A stretch of DNA of 64,000 bases from Maribellus comscasis (GCF_009762775.1 NZ_CP046401.1:1984001-2048000), one strand, 5' to 3'; positions 1-9,070 are shown, counted from the first letter of the stretch. The notes: generated from the letters alone by a model not told the origin. Numbers and translations: made by a program.

Positions 1-374
1 CGATACGATTACAGGGAAATTTTAATTACGTAAAAACCAGAAGTGTTCCGGCGCAGCAAAAACCTTATCCTCCGTTGGTGGAAGTTACTGCAAATCAACC
101 GGAGTTTGAAATTCAATCGGTCTCCGGAACTTTATGCGGCTATTATTGTCCGCCTTTTGTAACCGGAATTAATGTGCCGGGCTATCACCTCCACTTTATT
201 TCGGAAGATGAAACATTTGGCGGTCATGTGCTGGAATTTGAGTTGGATGAAGGAACTCTGGATCTGGATCAGATTACAAACTTCAAACTTATACTTCCGG
301 GCGAGGGCGAGTTTTTAAATACTGACCTGAACGCGGATCTTTCCGGCGATTTGGAGGAAGTAGAAGGGAGTTAA
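1..374 (+). CDS. budA: alpha-acetolactate decarboxylase, C-terminal part
   Basis: Converts 2-acetolactate to acetoin and CO2 in the cytoplasm (butanediol/acetoin route). The gene enters from the left edge in the frame whose first full codon is at base 3, so the start is missing and an internal TTG at 75 should not be taken as the start. Visible family motifs are TRSVPAQ near the edge, the stretch PYPPL, and NVPGYHLHF followed by GGHVLEF. The two His of HLH and the His of GGH are the zinc ligands of the family, and the Arg of TRSV lies 49 residues before the first zinc His, as in the Bacillus enzyme (Arg145/His194). The C-terminus looks complete. It converges on the GH2 gene with only 6 bases between stops. 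Confidence 0.93.
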   Translation, partial: IRLQGNFNYVKTRSVPAQQKPYPPLVEVTANQPEFEIQSVSGTLCGYYCPPFVTGINVPGYHLHFISEDETFGGHVLEFELDEGTLDLDQITNFKLILPGEGEFLNTDLNADLSGDLEEVEGS

Positions 375-380
375 TCCATT

Positions 381-3300
381 TTAAAACGGCTTTATCGTTA
401 ATTTATATTTCCCGGCATGCGCCTTTACCCTGTATTTTTGCAACTGCCGGATAGCAGTGCCCCCTACTCCCGACACTTCATAATCAATATTCAGAATCGT
501 ATTTGGCGCTTCTTTCAACTGGTAGGTGTACATTGCCCGGGAAAGATTATCGGTGGAATATTTGTGCAGGCTAAAATTGAGTAATTCACTCCCTCTTACG
601 AACAACCCGTCGCCATTTTTATTCTGAACTTTTAGCCAGCGCACATCGGTGCGGTTGCCATAATCCTGCGGAATAATATAGGGCGTGTACATCTCATCGG
701 CATCCGATTTATAAACAGCAACTTTAGCCCCCGTTTTTCGATCGGGGTAGGTTTCAAACGGTCCGCGACCATACCACTCCACATTTTTAAACTCCTTTGG
801 CAATTGAAACTGTAAACCAATCTTTGGTAACATATCGGGCATCGGACCGTTTGGAATAATTTCCTGTTCGAGTTGAATCGTACCGTCAGCAAAAACAGTC
901 CAGGTTTCATTTCGCTGAAAAGCAGAAAAATATCCCCCCCGGTTTAACCTTCGGTTTGCTGGCAACGATGAATTTGAAAAAGCTTTTATTTTCACAACAA
1001 CTTCTCCACCCGATTTTTTAAGGACATCCATTTCATTCAATTGCGACTCAAGATCACGCATTCCCAGTGTGCGCAACTGATTGTCGATGCTCCGGCCAAA
1101 GCCATCTGTCATTTTACTTTTTTCAAAAAAGTAACTTCCCCACGGATCGATATCATTCGCCAAGGGTGCACGCCAAACATTAAACACAGGGCCGTCTTCC
1201 AGATATTCTTTTCCTTTAAACTGAAAAGAACTGATTTTCCCTGTTGTTTTATCAAAAGTATATTTGAATTCACTGCCGCTTACAACAATTGCTGCGTCAT
1301 TTTCGGAAACATTGACTCCTCTTTGTTTAATTTCACTTTCAACATTATAAAATAAAGTTGGGATTTTGATTTGTTCCCAGGCAATTTCGTGACCAGCGTC
1401 TGCCCACGCTGCAGCTTGTTTCAAAACAAATGTAACAGTGAGGAAACACTCAGAATTTATTTCCACCTTGGGCATCCGGTAACCGATGGTATCCAGTTTC
1501 CACTGTTGTGCCGGAAGATTTATATCAAAAAAACCTCGCTGTATTGTATCCCCGTTCACGGTCAGCTCCCAGATTCCGGCAAGTTCATTCAGATTTTTAA
1601 ACTGATGGCGATTGGTAATTTTTACAATCCCTTTTTCAATATCAACAGCTTCTATCAGAACAGGCTGCCCTGATTTTTTTATCTGGTAAATTTCGGGCTG
1701 AATTTTGCGATCAGGCCAGATAATTCCATAGGTTCTTCCCCCCAATCCAACGGCAAAAAATTCACCATCCTTTTTATCTTTCTCAAAATCGAGCGCTAAT
1801 ACTTCATCGGATACAAGTTCGTTAAATTGAGAAACCGGAACAGCCCGGTCAAATACCCTCACTTCATCAATAATCATTTTCGAGAGCCTGCCCGAATATT
1901 CTCCCTGATCCTGGGTATCGGCTTCGCGGCCAATACAAAGCGGAAAAGGTGTGTGACTTATGTTCCCGCTAAAACGGGTTTCTGCCACTACGTTTTCATC
2001 GATGTATAATTTTAATGATCTCCCATCGTAAATACCTGCGATGTGATGCCAGCTTTCGTAAAAATTTTCATCAACCTTTACTTTTGCTGAAATTCGTTTT
2101 TCGCTGTGAACATAGAACTCCAGCGTCTCTTCATCTTCCATTCGTATTCCGTACTGAAACTGCCCTTTTGCAACAAAGGTATTGGGCTGCGGAATTTTGG
2201 AAGGTTTTACCCAAAAGCCGATGGAAAGCTCGTTTCCGGTAATATCGAGATTTGGGGCACGGTAAAACTCCATCCAGTCATCGTGCCCTGAAAAAGCCAG
2301 TCCCCAGCCAGAGATACCCTGTTCAAAAACAGGCCGTCCCATAATTTGCCCGTCATTTTTATGGTTTGACAAATCGGGTAAAACCCAGCGCGAAGTTTTA
2401 ACTCCGGGGCTAATCCAATCCCAAATGGCGCCTCCGGTTAAGCGCGGATATTTCCAAATCCACTCCCAGTATTCATCCATTCCTCCCAAACCATTTCCGG
2501 TTGCTGCTAAATATTCATCCATAAAAGAGGCACGCTGATCGTTTTCTGCCAGAACTTTCCCTTCTGCAAGATTCTTATAATCGACTGGAGCCCAGTAACG
2601 AGGTCCCACCAAATCTTCAAACGGGATATAAAACCGGTTGCCACCGTACATCCAGGCCGGACGGCTGGGATCGATTTCTTTTCCGGTTTTTATCACCTCG
2701 TTAATATTATTTCCGCTCCCCGATTCATTGCCGGCACTCCACACTATCACCGACGGATGATTCCGATCCCTGTAAACCAGTTTTCGCGAACGGTCTTTAT
2801 ACATTTCTGTCCAGCTTGGGTCGTTTGAAAGTTGAGTATTTGAATGTGCCTCATCACCCACTTCATCAAAAATATATATCCCCAATTCGTTTGCCATTTC
2901 AATATATTCTGGTGTAGGTGGATAATGACAAGTGCGAACACAATTGATATTAAATTGCTTCATCAAGATTAGATCTCTCTCCAAAATATCCAAAGGAACT
3001 GCCTGTCCGTGATCCGGATCGTGCATGTGGCTGTTTACTCCATTCAATTTCACCGGCACTCCGTTTACAGTTAAAATATGATTTTTATATTCCACTTCCC
3101 GAAAACCTGTTTTTTTAGTAAAAATTTCCAGTGTATTTCCGTCGCTGTTTTTTAAATGAAAAAGAACAGTATACAAATTCGGATATTCAGCAGACCACTT
3201 TGAGGGGTTAACAATAGGTATTGAAATGGAAACTTTTTTTGAAGTATCAGGTGGCACCGAAAATATTACTGACGTAGATCCTTCCGACAGAATCGACTCC

Positions 3301-4154
3301 TTGTTCTCGTCCAGAACATCGATTTCGAGCGAACAAATTACGGAATCCTGAAGTGTATTCTGAATGTCGGATTCAACATTTAGAGTCACATCTTTGTAAT
3401 CTCTGTCCAAATCGGTAACAATATAAAAATCGCGGATAAATGTCTTTGGCTCCGCAATCAGTTTTACATCCCTGAAAATTCCTGAAAGCCGCCACATATC
3501 CTGGTTTTCAAGATACGAACCATCTGAAAAACGAATCACTTCAACAGCTAAATCATTTTCCCCTTCTTTTATAAAAGATGTGATATTATATTCTGCTGGT
3601 TCAAAACCGCCCTGATTATATCCCACGCGTTTTCCGTTCACCCAAACATAGGAAGCCGATTTTACACCTTCAAAGCGCAACATTACTTCCTTGTTTTCCC
3701 AATCTTCCGGAACTGTAAACTTGTGTTTGTAGCAACCTGTTGGATTATAATACCCGGGAATATTAGGCGGATCGTTTTCAAATGAGAGTCTCACATTTCT
3801 GAATTTTGGATGGCCATAACCTTCCATTTGCCAGTTAGCCGGAACTTTTATCTCATCCCACTCTTTCACATCAAAATCGGGATGCCAAAAGCCTTCCGGC
3901 ACCTGCTCAGGAGTTTCTACCCATTTAAATCTCCACTGTCCGTTTAACAGCCGGTAGTTTTCGTTGCCTGAAATACGGTTTCGCAAAGCCTCCGCTTTTG
4001 ATGAAAAAGGAATATGAAAAGCCCGTGGCAAATTTTGCCCTTTTTCAAAAACCGCCGGATTTTCCCAATCATCGGGTAAAAATTCAACTTCCTGAGAAAA
4101 AGTAGTCGCGTCCCAAAAAATAAGAATGAAAAAAAGGAAACAAATTCGATTCAT
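381..4154 (-). CDS. GH2 beta-galactosidase-like protein with inserted LamG domain
   Basis: Secreted glycoside hydrolase family 2 enzyme, 1257 residues with an N-terminal signal peptide ending near TFSQ. Domains in order: sugar-binding jelly roll (about 65-235), Ig-like sandwich (about 240-355), TIM barrel (about 360-600), a LamG/concanavalin-like insert (about 600-785, with GLAFSGHDDW and WHHIAGIYDG), then Ig-like and the large C-terminal beta-galactosidase domain (about 960-1250). The acid/base is Glu477 in WSAGNES and the nucleophile is probably Glu547 in FMDEYLAATGNG, where LacZ has CEYAHAMGNS. The insert makes it longer than LacZ (about 1020). It lies 111 bases downstream of the AraC gene on the same strand, so AraC control is likely. 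Exact sugar specificity cannot be read from the sequence. Confidence 0.93.
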   Translation of the reverse strand: MNRICFLFFILIFWDATTFSQEVEFLPDDWENPAVFEKGQNLPRAFHIPFSSKAEALRNRISGNENYRLLNGQWRFKWVETPEQVPEGFWHPDFDVKEWDEIKVPANWQMEGYGHPKFRNVRLSFENDPPNIPGYYNPTGCYKHKFTVPEDWENKEVMLRFEGVKSASYVWVNGKRVGYNQGGFEPAEYNITSFIKEGENDLAVEVIRFSDGSYLENQDMWRLSGIFRDVKLIAEPKTFIRDFYIVTDLDRDYKDVTLNVESDIQNTLQDSVICSLEIDVLDENKESILSEGSTSVIFSVPPDTSKKVSISIPIVNPSKWSAEYPNLYTVLFHLKNSDGNTLEIFTKKTGFREVEYKNHILTVNGVPVKLNGVNSHMHDPDHGQAVPLDILERDLILMKQFNINCVRTCHYPPTPEYIEMANELGIYIFDEVGDEAHSNTQLSNDPSWTEMYKDRSRKLVYRDRNHPSVIVWSAGNESGSGNNINEVIKTGKEIDPSRPAWMYGGNRFYIPFEDLVGPRYWAPVDYKNLAEGKVLAENDQRASFMDEYLAATGNGLGGMDEYWEWIWKYPRLTGGAIWDWISPGVKTSRWVLPDLSNHKNDGQIMGRPVFEQGISGWGLAFSGHDDWMEFYRAPNLDITGNELSIGFWVKPSKIPQPNTFVAKGQFQYGIRMEDEETLEFYVHSEKRISAKVKVDENFYESWHHIAGIYDGRSLKLYIDENVVAETRFSGNISHTPFPLCIGREADTQDQGEYSGRLSKMIIDEVRVFDRAVPVSQFNELVSDEVLALDFEKDKKDGEFFAVGLGGRTYGIIWPDRKIQPEIYQIKKSGQPVLIEAVDIEKGIVKITNRHQFKNLNELAGIWELTVNGDTIQRGFFDINLPAQQWKLDTIGYRMPKVEINSECFLTVTFVLKQAAAWADAGHEIAWEQIKIPTLFYNVESEIKQRGVNVSENDAAIVVSGSEFKYTFDKTTGKISSFQFKGKEYLEDGPVFNVWRAPLANDIDPWGSYFFEKSKMTDGFGRSIDNQLRTLGMRDLESQLNEMDVLKKSGGEVVVKIKAFSNSSLPANRRLNRGGYFSAFQRNETWTVFADGTIQLEQEIIPNGPMPDMLPKIGLQFQLPKEFKNVEWYGRGPFETYPDRKTGAKVAVYKSDADEMYTPYIIPQDYGNRTDVRWLKVQNKNGDGLFVRGSELLNFSLHKYSTDNLSRAMYTYQLKEAPNTILNIDYEVSGVGGTAIRQLQKYRVKAHAGKYKLTIKPF

Positions 4155-4265
4155 GATGTAGTTTTTGGCTTATTCTTTTTATGTCTTCTAAAATAAGATA
4201 TTAAAAATAAATTACGCTCCATAAATCACATGAAAAACTTCTTTTTCGGAAAGATAAAGAGAGGC

Positions 4266-5135
4266 TTACCTTTTATTAAATTCACGGTAGTATTCAGAAG
4301 GAGTATATCCGGTTTGTTTTTTAAATGTCCGGTTAAAATTCGAAAGATTATTAAATCCGGCTTCAAAACACACTTGAGAGATTGTTTTTGTGCGTTCAAT
4401 AATCAATTTACAAGCATAACTAACTCTCATATCGTTGACATATTCAAATAATGATTTTCCGGTCTTTTCCCTGAAAAATCTGCAAAAGGCGGACGGATGG
4501 AGATGAGCGATTTCGGCTACCTTTTCCAGTTCAATTTTTTGAAGATAATTGGTACTTATGTGATGCAAAACACTTGTTAATCTATCGTTACCAAAATCAA
4601 AATTATCTTTTTGATAATATTCGCCAGCCAATAAGTTGTAGTCTTTAACTTTCCCCAACTTGTTTAAAAAGTCCAAAAACAAAATAATCCTTTCAATTCC
4701 GCTTTCTTCTGTAAGTTTAAGCAATGAAGAAGAAAACTGCCTGGAAACTTCCGGTGGGAACTGCAATCCACGCGATGAGCGCTTCAATAGTTCTCCGATA
4801 AGACGAAATTCGGGATACGTTGAAATTTGAGCATCAAAAAAATCAAAAGGAAATTGGATGATAATATATTTCAGCTTTTCGTTACAATCGCTTCTCTCAT
4901 AAGTTTCGTCATTTTTCCAGAAATGAGGGAGATTACTTCCAAGCATAACCATATCACCAGTCGCAAAAGGCTCAATGGAATCTGCAACAAAGCCGGTTCC
5001 CTTTCCTTCTACCACATAAAAAATTTCGTATTCACTATGAAAATGCCAGGGATAAGTGATTTGCGAAACCTCCTGCTTTTTTATCCTGATTGCACATCTA
5101 CCCGGGAAATTAATATGTTCGTGCATCATCTTCAT
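4266..5135 (-). CDS. AraC-family transcriptional regulator with cupin sensor
   Basis: Cytoplasmic one-component regulator of 289 residues, the usual AraC length. The N-terminal half (about 15-150) is a cupin-like sensing domain with the motif WHFHSEYEI. The C-terminal third (about 185-285) holds the two AraC helix-turn-helices, ending in the family signature around ISQVCFEAGFNNLSNFNRTFKKQ. It is transcribed away from the methyltransferase/DUF6807 operon and sits upstream of the GH2 gene, so it probably controls both in response to a sugar or glycan breakdown product. The ligand is unknown. Confidence 0.93.
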   Translation of the reverse strand: MKMMHEHINFPGRCAIRIKKQEVSQITYPWHFHSEYEIFYVVEGKGTGFVADSIEPFATGDMVMLGSNLPHFWKNDETYERSDCNEKLKYIIIQFPFDFFDAQISTYPEFRLIGELLKRSSRGLQFPPEVSRQFSSSLLKLTEESGIERIILFLDFLNKLGKVKDYNLLAGEYYQKDNFDFGNDRLTSVLHHISTNYLQKIELEKVAEIAHLHPSAFCRFFREKTGKSLFEYVNDMRVSYACKLIIERTKTISQVCFEAGFNNLSNFNRTFKKQTGYTPSEYYREFNKR

Positions 5136-5215
5136 AAGTCAATTATACTAAATTTTGCAAAGAAAATACAACATCTTGCAAAAAAAGTACTGCTGAATAG
5201 TTGCATTACTTTCTT

Positions 5216-5223
5216 TATATTTG
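5216..5223 (+). promoter_or_regulatory. -7 promoter element (TATATTTG)
   Basis: Exact match to the Bacteroidetes -7 consensus TAnnTTTG, 22 bases before the ATG at 5245. No convincing TTTG is seen 19-21 bases upstream, so an activator such as the divergent AraC protein may be needed. It overlaps the possible TTG starts at 5221/5224, which argues for the ATG at 5245. Confidence 0.5.
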
Positions 5224-5244
5224 TTGAAACTTCAACCTGAATTT

Positions 5245-6288
5245 ATGACAGACGAGCAATGGAATTTACTGCTACAGACAGTAAGTGGAAATGTGCCGGA
5301 AAAACCGGTTACCGGTTTTATTATCGACAGTCCGTGGTTACCTGGCTGGGCGGGAATATCAATATTACAATATTACTCTTCCGAAGAAATATGGTTTCAG
5401 GCCAATAAAAAGGCAATAGAAGCTTTCCCGGATATCCTTTTCCTGCCTGGATTTTGGTCAGAATTTGGCATGTGTACGGAACCTTCGGCATTTGGAGCAA
5501 AACTAGTGTGGAACGACTATAATTTGCCTCATGCAGGCAAAGTTATCAGCGATATCTCGGAAACAGGCAGCTTAAAAGTTCCAAATCCAAAAACCGATGG
5601 CCTTTTGCCTTTTATCATTCAGCGTCTTGTCAATTATCAAAAACCCATTCAGGAAATGGGTCATGAGATAAAATTTGCCATTGCCCGCGGCCCTTTAAAT
5701 ATTGCATCCTTCTTAATGGGTACCACTGAGTTTTTGATGGCCTTGATGATGGATCCGGAAAATAGTCACAAGTTGTTGGATACCATTACAAAATTTACAG
5801 TCAACTGGCTGGAATACCAAAAGGAGAAATTCCCCTCTATTGAAGGAATTTTAGTTTTGGATGATATTGTTGGTTTTGTGGGTGACGACGAGTGCAAAGA
5901 GTTCGCTGTACCATATATCAAAAAGATATTTACTGCTTTCAATTCCAAAATCAATTTTTTTCACAACGATGCTCAGGGCTTGATCTCAACACCTTACCTA
6001 AAAGAAATGGGTGTACAACTTTTTAATTTCAGCTTTGAACATTCAATGAAAGAAATAAGGGAACTGGCCGGACCCGACGTGGCATTAATCGGAAACCTTC
6101 CACCTCGTGACGTTTTAGCTGAAGGAACACCGGAACAGGTAAAAGACGAAACCATAAAAATGGTTAATGACTTTGGGGATAAAAACAGGGTAATCTGGTC
6201 GTGCGGGGGTGGAATGCCTCCAAATGTCTCCACGGAGAATATTCTTATATTTAAAGAAACGATTGAAAACGAAATACGTAACTTGTAA
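5245..6288 (+). CDS. uroporphyrinogen decarboxylase-like (MtaA/CmuA-type) protein
   Basis: Member of the URO-D fold superfamily, 347 residues from the ATG at 5245. A TTG at 5221 in the same frame falls inside the predicted promoter and is rejected. The protein resembles cobalamin-dependent methyltransferases such as MtaA more than HemE: it has FFHNDAQG around His240 and WSCGGGMPP with Cys320, where MtaA-type proteins have a zinc-binding HxC and a later CG.PP. The first Cys of HxC is Asp here (His-Asn-Asp), so the metal site is altered. No corrinoid protein is encoded nearby. It is the first gene of an operon with DUF6807 and Gfo/Idh/MocA genes, so a role in sugar catabolism or demethylation is possible but unproven. 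Confidence 0.82.
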   Translation: MTDEQWNLLLQTVSGNVPEKPVTGFIIDSPWLPGWAGISILQYYSSEEIWFQANKKAIEAFPDILFLPGFWSEFGMCTEPSAFGAKLVWNDYNLPHAGKVISDISETGSLKVPNPKTDGLLPFIIQRLVNYQKPIQEMGHEIKFAIARGPLNIASFLMGTTEFLMALMMDPENSHKLLDTITKFTVNWLEYQKEKFPSIEGILVLDDIVGFVGDDECKEFAVPYIKKIFTAFNSKINFFHNDAQGLISTPYLKEMGVQLFNFSFEHSMKEIRELAGPDVALIGNLPPRDVLAEGTPEQVKDETIKMVNDFGDKNRVIWSCGGGMPPNVSTENILIFKETIENEIRNL

Positions 6289-6309
6289 TTTTATTCAACT
6301 AAACCAAAA

Positions 6310-7566
6310 ATGAAGATAAAATACTATATAATCCTGATGTGTGTGTGTTTATCGCTGCAAACAACTGCGCAGGAATTATTGCGGTTTTCAGTTCAACCTT
6401 TCGAAAAACGAATCAACGCCCCGGTTTCATTACCATTAAACGGAATCAATTACAATTCCGATGACGGAAACCTCGTATTGTATGAGGTTCTGAACGGAAA
6501 AGAAGTTGAAGTTCCGTGCCAGATCGAGTTGGGATATTCAGCCCGGCTTTGGTTTCTTTTGGAGGGAACAACCGAAGCTGAGGTTAAAAAAGAATATGTT
6601 TTAAAGCTGGAGGATAAAATTCCCCTTCTGAAGTTGGGAATCGTCTTAAAAAAAGACCAGAAAGACCTGCATCTTTTAAGCGGTGAGAAACCAATTCTGA
6701 ATTACCGTTTTGCCACAACGTTCCCACCGGATGGAATTGATCCGATATTTAAACGTTCTGGTTTTATTCATCCGTTATGGTCTCCGGGGGGTGAGATTTT
6801 ATCGAGAATACAGCCGCCCGATCATTATCATCATTACGGGATTTGGGGTCCCTGGACAAAAACCAGCATCGATGGCCGCCATGTTGATTTCTGGAATTTA
6901 GGCTCCGGTGAAGGTACAGTAAAATTTACCAGTTTTCTTTCTCAAACAGAAGGAAATATTTACAGTGGCTTTCAGGCACTTCAGCAGCACATCTATTTTG
7001 GTGCCAAAGGTGAAGACCAGGTAGCTATGAATGAAATTTTGGATATAAGAGCCTGGAATCTTGGTGAAGATACTTTTATGTTCGACTATACCACGTCGTT
7101 AAACAGCCCGTTGGAAAACGGGATTCTGCTTGAGGCTTACCGCTACGGTGGTGGAATTGGTTTCCGTGCCACTAAAAAATGGCACAAGAACAACTGCACT
7201 GTACTGACTTCAGACAACAAAACCCGTTTGGATGCTGATGGTTCCTTCGCTAGATGGTGTATTGTGGAAGGAGAATCGGACACCGAAGAAGGTCGTTCCG
7301 GACTATTGTTTTTAAGTCATCCTTCAAATCGAATGCACCCCGAACCTATGCGTGTTTGGCCGCTCGATGCCAATGGTGGCAGGGGCGACATGTACTTTGA
7401 ATTTGTACCTATCCGCCACAACGACTGGAAACTGGAACCCAAAAAAGAATACACTTTAAAATACCGTGTAGTGGTTTTTGATGGAAAAATGGATGCAGAA
7501 ACAGCAGAAATGTATTGGAGTAGTTTTGCGAAAATGCCAAAAATTAAAACAAATAATAATTTATAA
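6310..7566 (+). CDS. DUF6807 (PmoA-family) protein, copy 1
   Basis: Secreted or periplasmic protein of 418 residues with signal peptide MKIKYYIILMCVCLSLQTTA. It belongs to the DUF6807 family, often labelled PmoA family; the label does not imply particulate methane monooxygenase. Visible features are an N-terminal beta-sandwich region (to about 120), the histidine-rich segment PPDHYHHYGIWGPW (about residues 175-188) typical of the family, and the C-terminal LKYRVVVFDG. Such genes commonly accompany Gfo/Idh/MocA oxidoreductases and sugar isomerases in Bacteroidota, so a role in handling an oxidised or unusual sugar is inferred. It starts 21 bases after the URO-D-like gene, so the two are co-transcribed. 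A paralogue follows at 8085. Confidence 0.85.
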   Translation: MKIKYYIILMCVCLSLQTTAQELLRFSVQPFEKRINAPVSLPLNGINYNSDDGNLVLYEVLNGKEVEVPCQIELGYSARLWFLLEGTTEAEVKKEYVLKLEDKIPLLKLGIVLKKDQKDLHLLSGEKPILNYRFATTFPPDGIDPIFKRSGFIHPLWSPGGEILSRIQPPDHYHHYGIWGPWTKTSIDGRHVDFWNLGSGEGTVKFTSFLSQTEGNIYSGFQALQQHIYFGAKGEDQVAMNEILDIRAWNLGEDTFMFDYTTSLNSPLENGILLEAYRYGGGIGFRATKKWHKNNCTVLTSDNKTRLDADGSFARWCIVEGESDTEEGRSGLLFLSHPSNRMHPEPMRVWPLDANGGRGDMYFEFVPIRHNDWKLEPKKEYTLKYRVVVFDGKMDAETAEMYWSSFAKMPKIKTNNNL

Positions 7567-7585
7567 ATCTGTGGATATGCTTTTC

Positions 7586-7602
7586 GCCACAGATTCACAG
7601 AT
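7586..7602 (+). repeat. 17-bp inverted repeat, left arm of the GxxExxY cassette
   Basis: The sequence gccacagattcacagat is an exact reverse complement of 8033-8049. Part of the arm also pairs with 7566-7574 (aatctgtgg with ccacagatt at 7587-7595), giving a 9-bp hairpin immediately after the DUF6807 stop codon. The two long arms enclose the GxxExxY gene. Confidence 0.85.
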
Positions 7603-7640
7603 GAATAATAAATGTCGTCTGAAAGTTATGAGTTAAAAAT

Positions 7641-8033
7641 ATGAGTCAACATTACGATAATAAAAAATATCCGTTGCAAAAAGAGAGTTACGAAATAATT
7701 GGAATTTGCATGGAGGTTCACCGTACCTTAGGTAAGGGTTTCCTTGAAATTGTTTATAAAGACGCTCTGGAATACGAATTCACAAAAAAAGGAATTCATT
7801 ATGAACGTGAGAAAAAATATGAAATTGAATACAAAGATATTATTCTGCCTCATCATTTTTATGCCGATTTTGTCGTATTCGACAAAATTATTCTTGAAGC
7901 AAAAGCACAACAGGGTATTGTTGAAAATCATTACAAGTGGGTCATAAATTATCTTGCAGCTTCAAAATGTAAATTGGGCTTAATTGTCAATTTTGGGGAG
8001 GATTCGTTGGTCACAAACCGTGTCATTTTATAA
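7641..8033 (+). CDS. GxxExxY protein (PD-(D/E)XK nuclease superfamily)
   Basis: Small protein of 130 residues carrying the family signature GKGFLEIVY (Gly33, Glu36, Tyr39). Asp76 in FYADFVV followed by Glu86-Ala-Lys88 in ILEAKA forms the D...ExK pattern of the PD-(D/E)XK nuclease fold (PF13366). The biological role of the family is not established. The gene breaks up an otherwise tight DUF6807-DUF6807-oxidoreductase operon and is bounded by an exact 17-bp inverted repeat whose right arm begins at the last base of its stop codon. The arrangement looks like an inserted cassette rather than an operon member. No transposase or partner gene is present. Confidence 0.9.
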   Translation: MSQHYDNKKYPLQKESYEIIGICMEVHRTLGKGFLEIVYKDALEYEFTKKGIHYEREKKYEIEYKDIILPHHFYADFVVFDKIILEAKAQQGIVENHYKWVINYLAASKCKLGLIVNFGEDSLVTNRVIL

Positions 8034-8049
8034 TCTGTGAATCTGTGGC
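8033..8049 (+). repeat. 17-bp inverted repeat, right arm of the GxxExxY cassette
   Basis: The sequence atctgtgaatctgtggc is the exact reverse complement of 7586-7602. It overlaps the possible GTG start at 8037 of the next gene, which argues that the GTG is not the real start. Confidence 0.85.
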
Positions 8050-8084
8050 AATATATTAACATGAAATTACAACAATTATTAAAA

Positions 8085-8984
8085 ATGAAAATAAAAACTC
8101 AAACCTTTTTAATTATCAGCTTTTTATTAATCAATTCAGTGACATCCGCTCAATCAAAAGTTACTGCCCAAAAAGTGGGAGATAAAATTGAATTCAGAAC
8201 AAATGGCAACCTGATTACGAGTTACATTGTTTCGGAATATGAAAAATACCCCTTTTTCTTCCCTGTGAATGGTCCTTCAAAGGCCAATGTAACTTCCATG
8301 AGAAATGCGTTGTATCCCCATCATAGCTCTCTCTTTTTTGGTTGCGACCGCGTGAACGGTGGCAATTATTGGCAAGAGGGTCTTGAACGCGGACAAATAA
8401 TTTCGCTTCGCGAAGATGTGCTGGAAACAGGAGGAATAAAAGCAGTTATCGAAAATGAGTGTATTTGGAGACGTCCGGGAGCCGACGCTCCAATCAAAGA
8501 CAAACGTAAAATTTCTGTTTCAGTTCCGGCTGACGACAAATATCAGATAGATTTTGAAATTTCAATGGAAATGTTGATGGATGTTACGATTCAAAAAACA
8601 AACCATTCCCTCTTCAGTGCCCGAATGGATATGGATATTGCTGTTGTAAATGGCGGCACACTTGTGAATTCTGAAGGTGAATCAGGCGAAGAAGAAACGT
8701 TTGGGAAACGTGCGGCCTGGATGGATTACTACGGAGAAAGAATGGGAAAAACCGAAGGGTTGGCCATCTTGCAACATCCATCAAACGATTGGTATCCTGC
8801 ACCGTGGTTTACACGCGATTACGGATTTTTCTCACCCACTCCGATGTACTGGCCCGAAAATGATGAATATATTTCACTCAAAAAAGGAGAAAAAATACAT
8901 TTAAAATACCGGGTGGTGGTTCATTCCGGTGACCATTTGGAGGCTGATATTGCCGGGGAGTTTGAGAGTTTTAAAGAAGAATAA
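8085..8984 (+). CDS. DUF6807 (PmoA-family) protein, copy 2
   Basis: Secreted protein of 299 residues from the ATG at 8085, which gives a clean signal peptide (MKIKTQTFLIISFLLINSVTSA, cleaved before Q). An ATG at 8061 is also possible; the GTG at 8037 lies in the repeat arm and is rejected. It shares with copy 1 the family's C-terminal pattern (ILQHPSNDW, then MYWPEN, then LKYRVVVHSG) and has YPHHSSLFFG where copy 1 has its HYHHYG motif. It is shorter than copy 1, having a smaller N-terminal region. The two are divergent members of one family, not a recent duplication. It was presumably contiguous with copy 1 before the GxxExxY cassette arrived. Confidence 0.82.
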   Translation: MKIKTQTFLIISFLLINSVTSAQSKVTAQKVGDKIEFRTNGNLITSYIVSEYEKYPFFFPVNGPSKANVTSMRNALYPHHSSLFFGCDRVNGGNYWQEGLERGQIISLREDVLETGGIKAVIENECIWRRPGADAPIKDKRKISVSVPADDKYQIDFEISMEMLMDVTIQKTNHSLFSARMDMDIAVVNGGTLVNSEGESGEEETFGKRAAWMDYYGERMGKTEGLAILQHPSNDWYPAPWFTRDYGFFSPTPMYWPENDEYISLKKGEKIHLKYRVVVHSGDHLEADIAGEFESFKEE

Positions 8985-8989
8985 TACCG

Positions 8990-9070
8990 GTTGAGACAAC
9001 AGAAGGTCGATAAGCGGTAACAGATGACTGATGACCGATGACCGATGAGGGTGACAAAAGAAATAAAAAA
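8990..9070 (+). repeat. GATGACCG-type repeat upstream of the four-helix-bundle gene
   Basis: Degenerate tandem repeat of an 8-base unit (gatgactgatgaccgatga and onwards, about 9022-9050). Related GATCACCG/CGGTCTTCGG words follow the gene at about 9430-9465. The repeat was read in frame as the first residues of the next ORF (MTDEGDK), which is why the later ATG at 9071 is preferred. Confidence 0.6.

Noticed and set aside
632..910. 92-residue ORF inside the GH2 gene on the same strand
   Set aside because: It is a shifted frame of the GH2 coding region with no independent support.
5221..5244. TTG start giving eight extra residues on the URO-D-like protein
   Set aside because: It lies inside the predicted -7 element; the ATG at 5245 is better placed.
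9022..9050. CRISPR array suggested by the GATGACCG repeats
   Set aside because: The unit is 8 bases, has no spacers and there are no cas genes.
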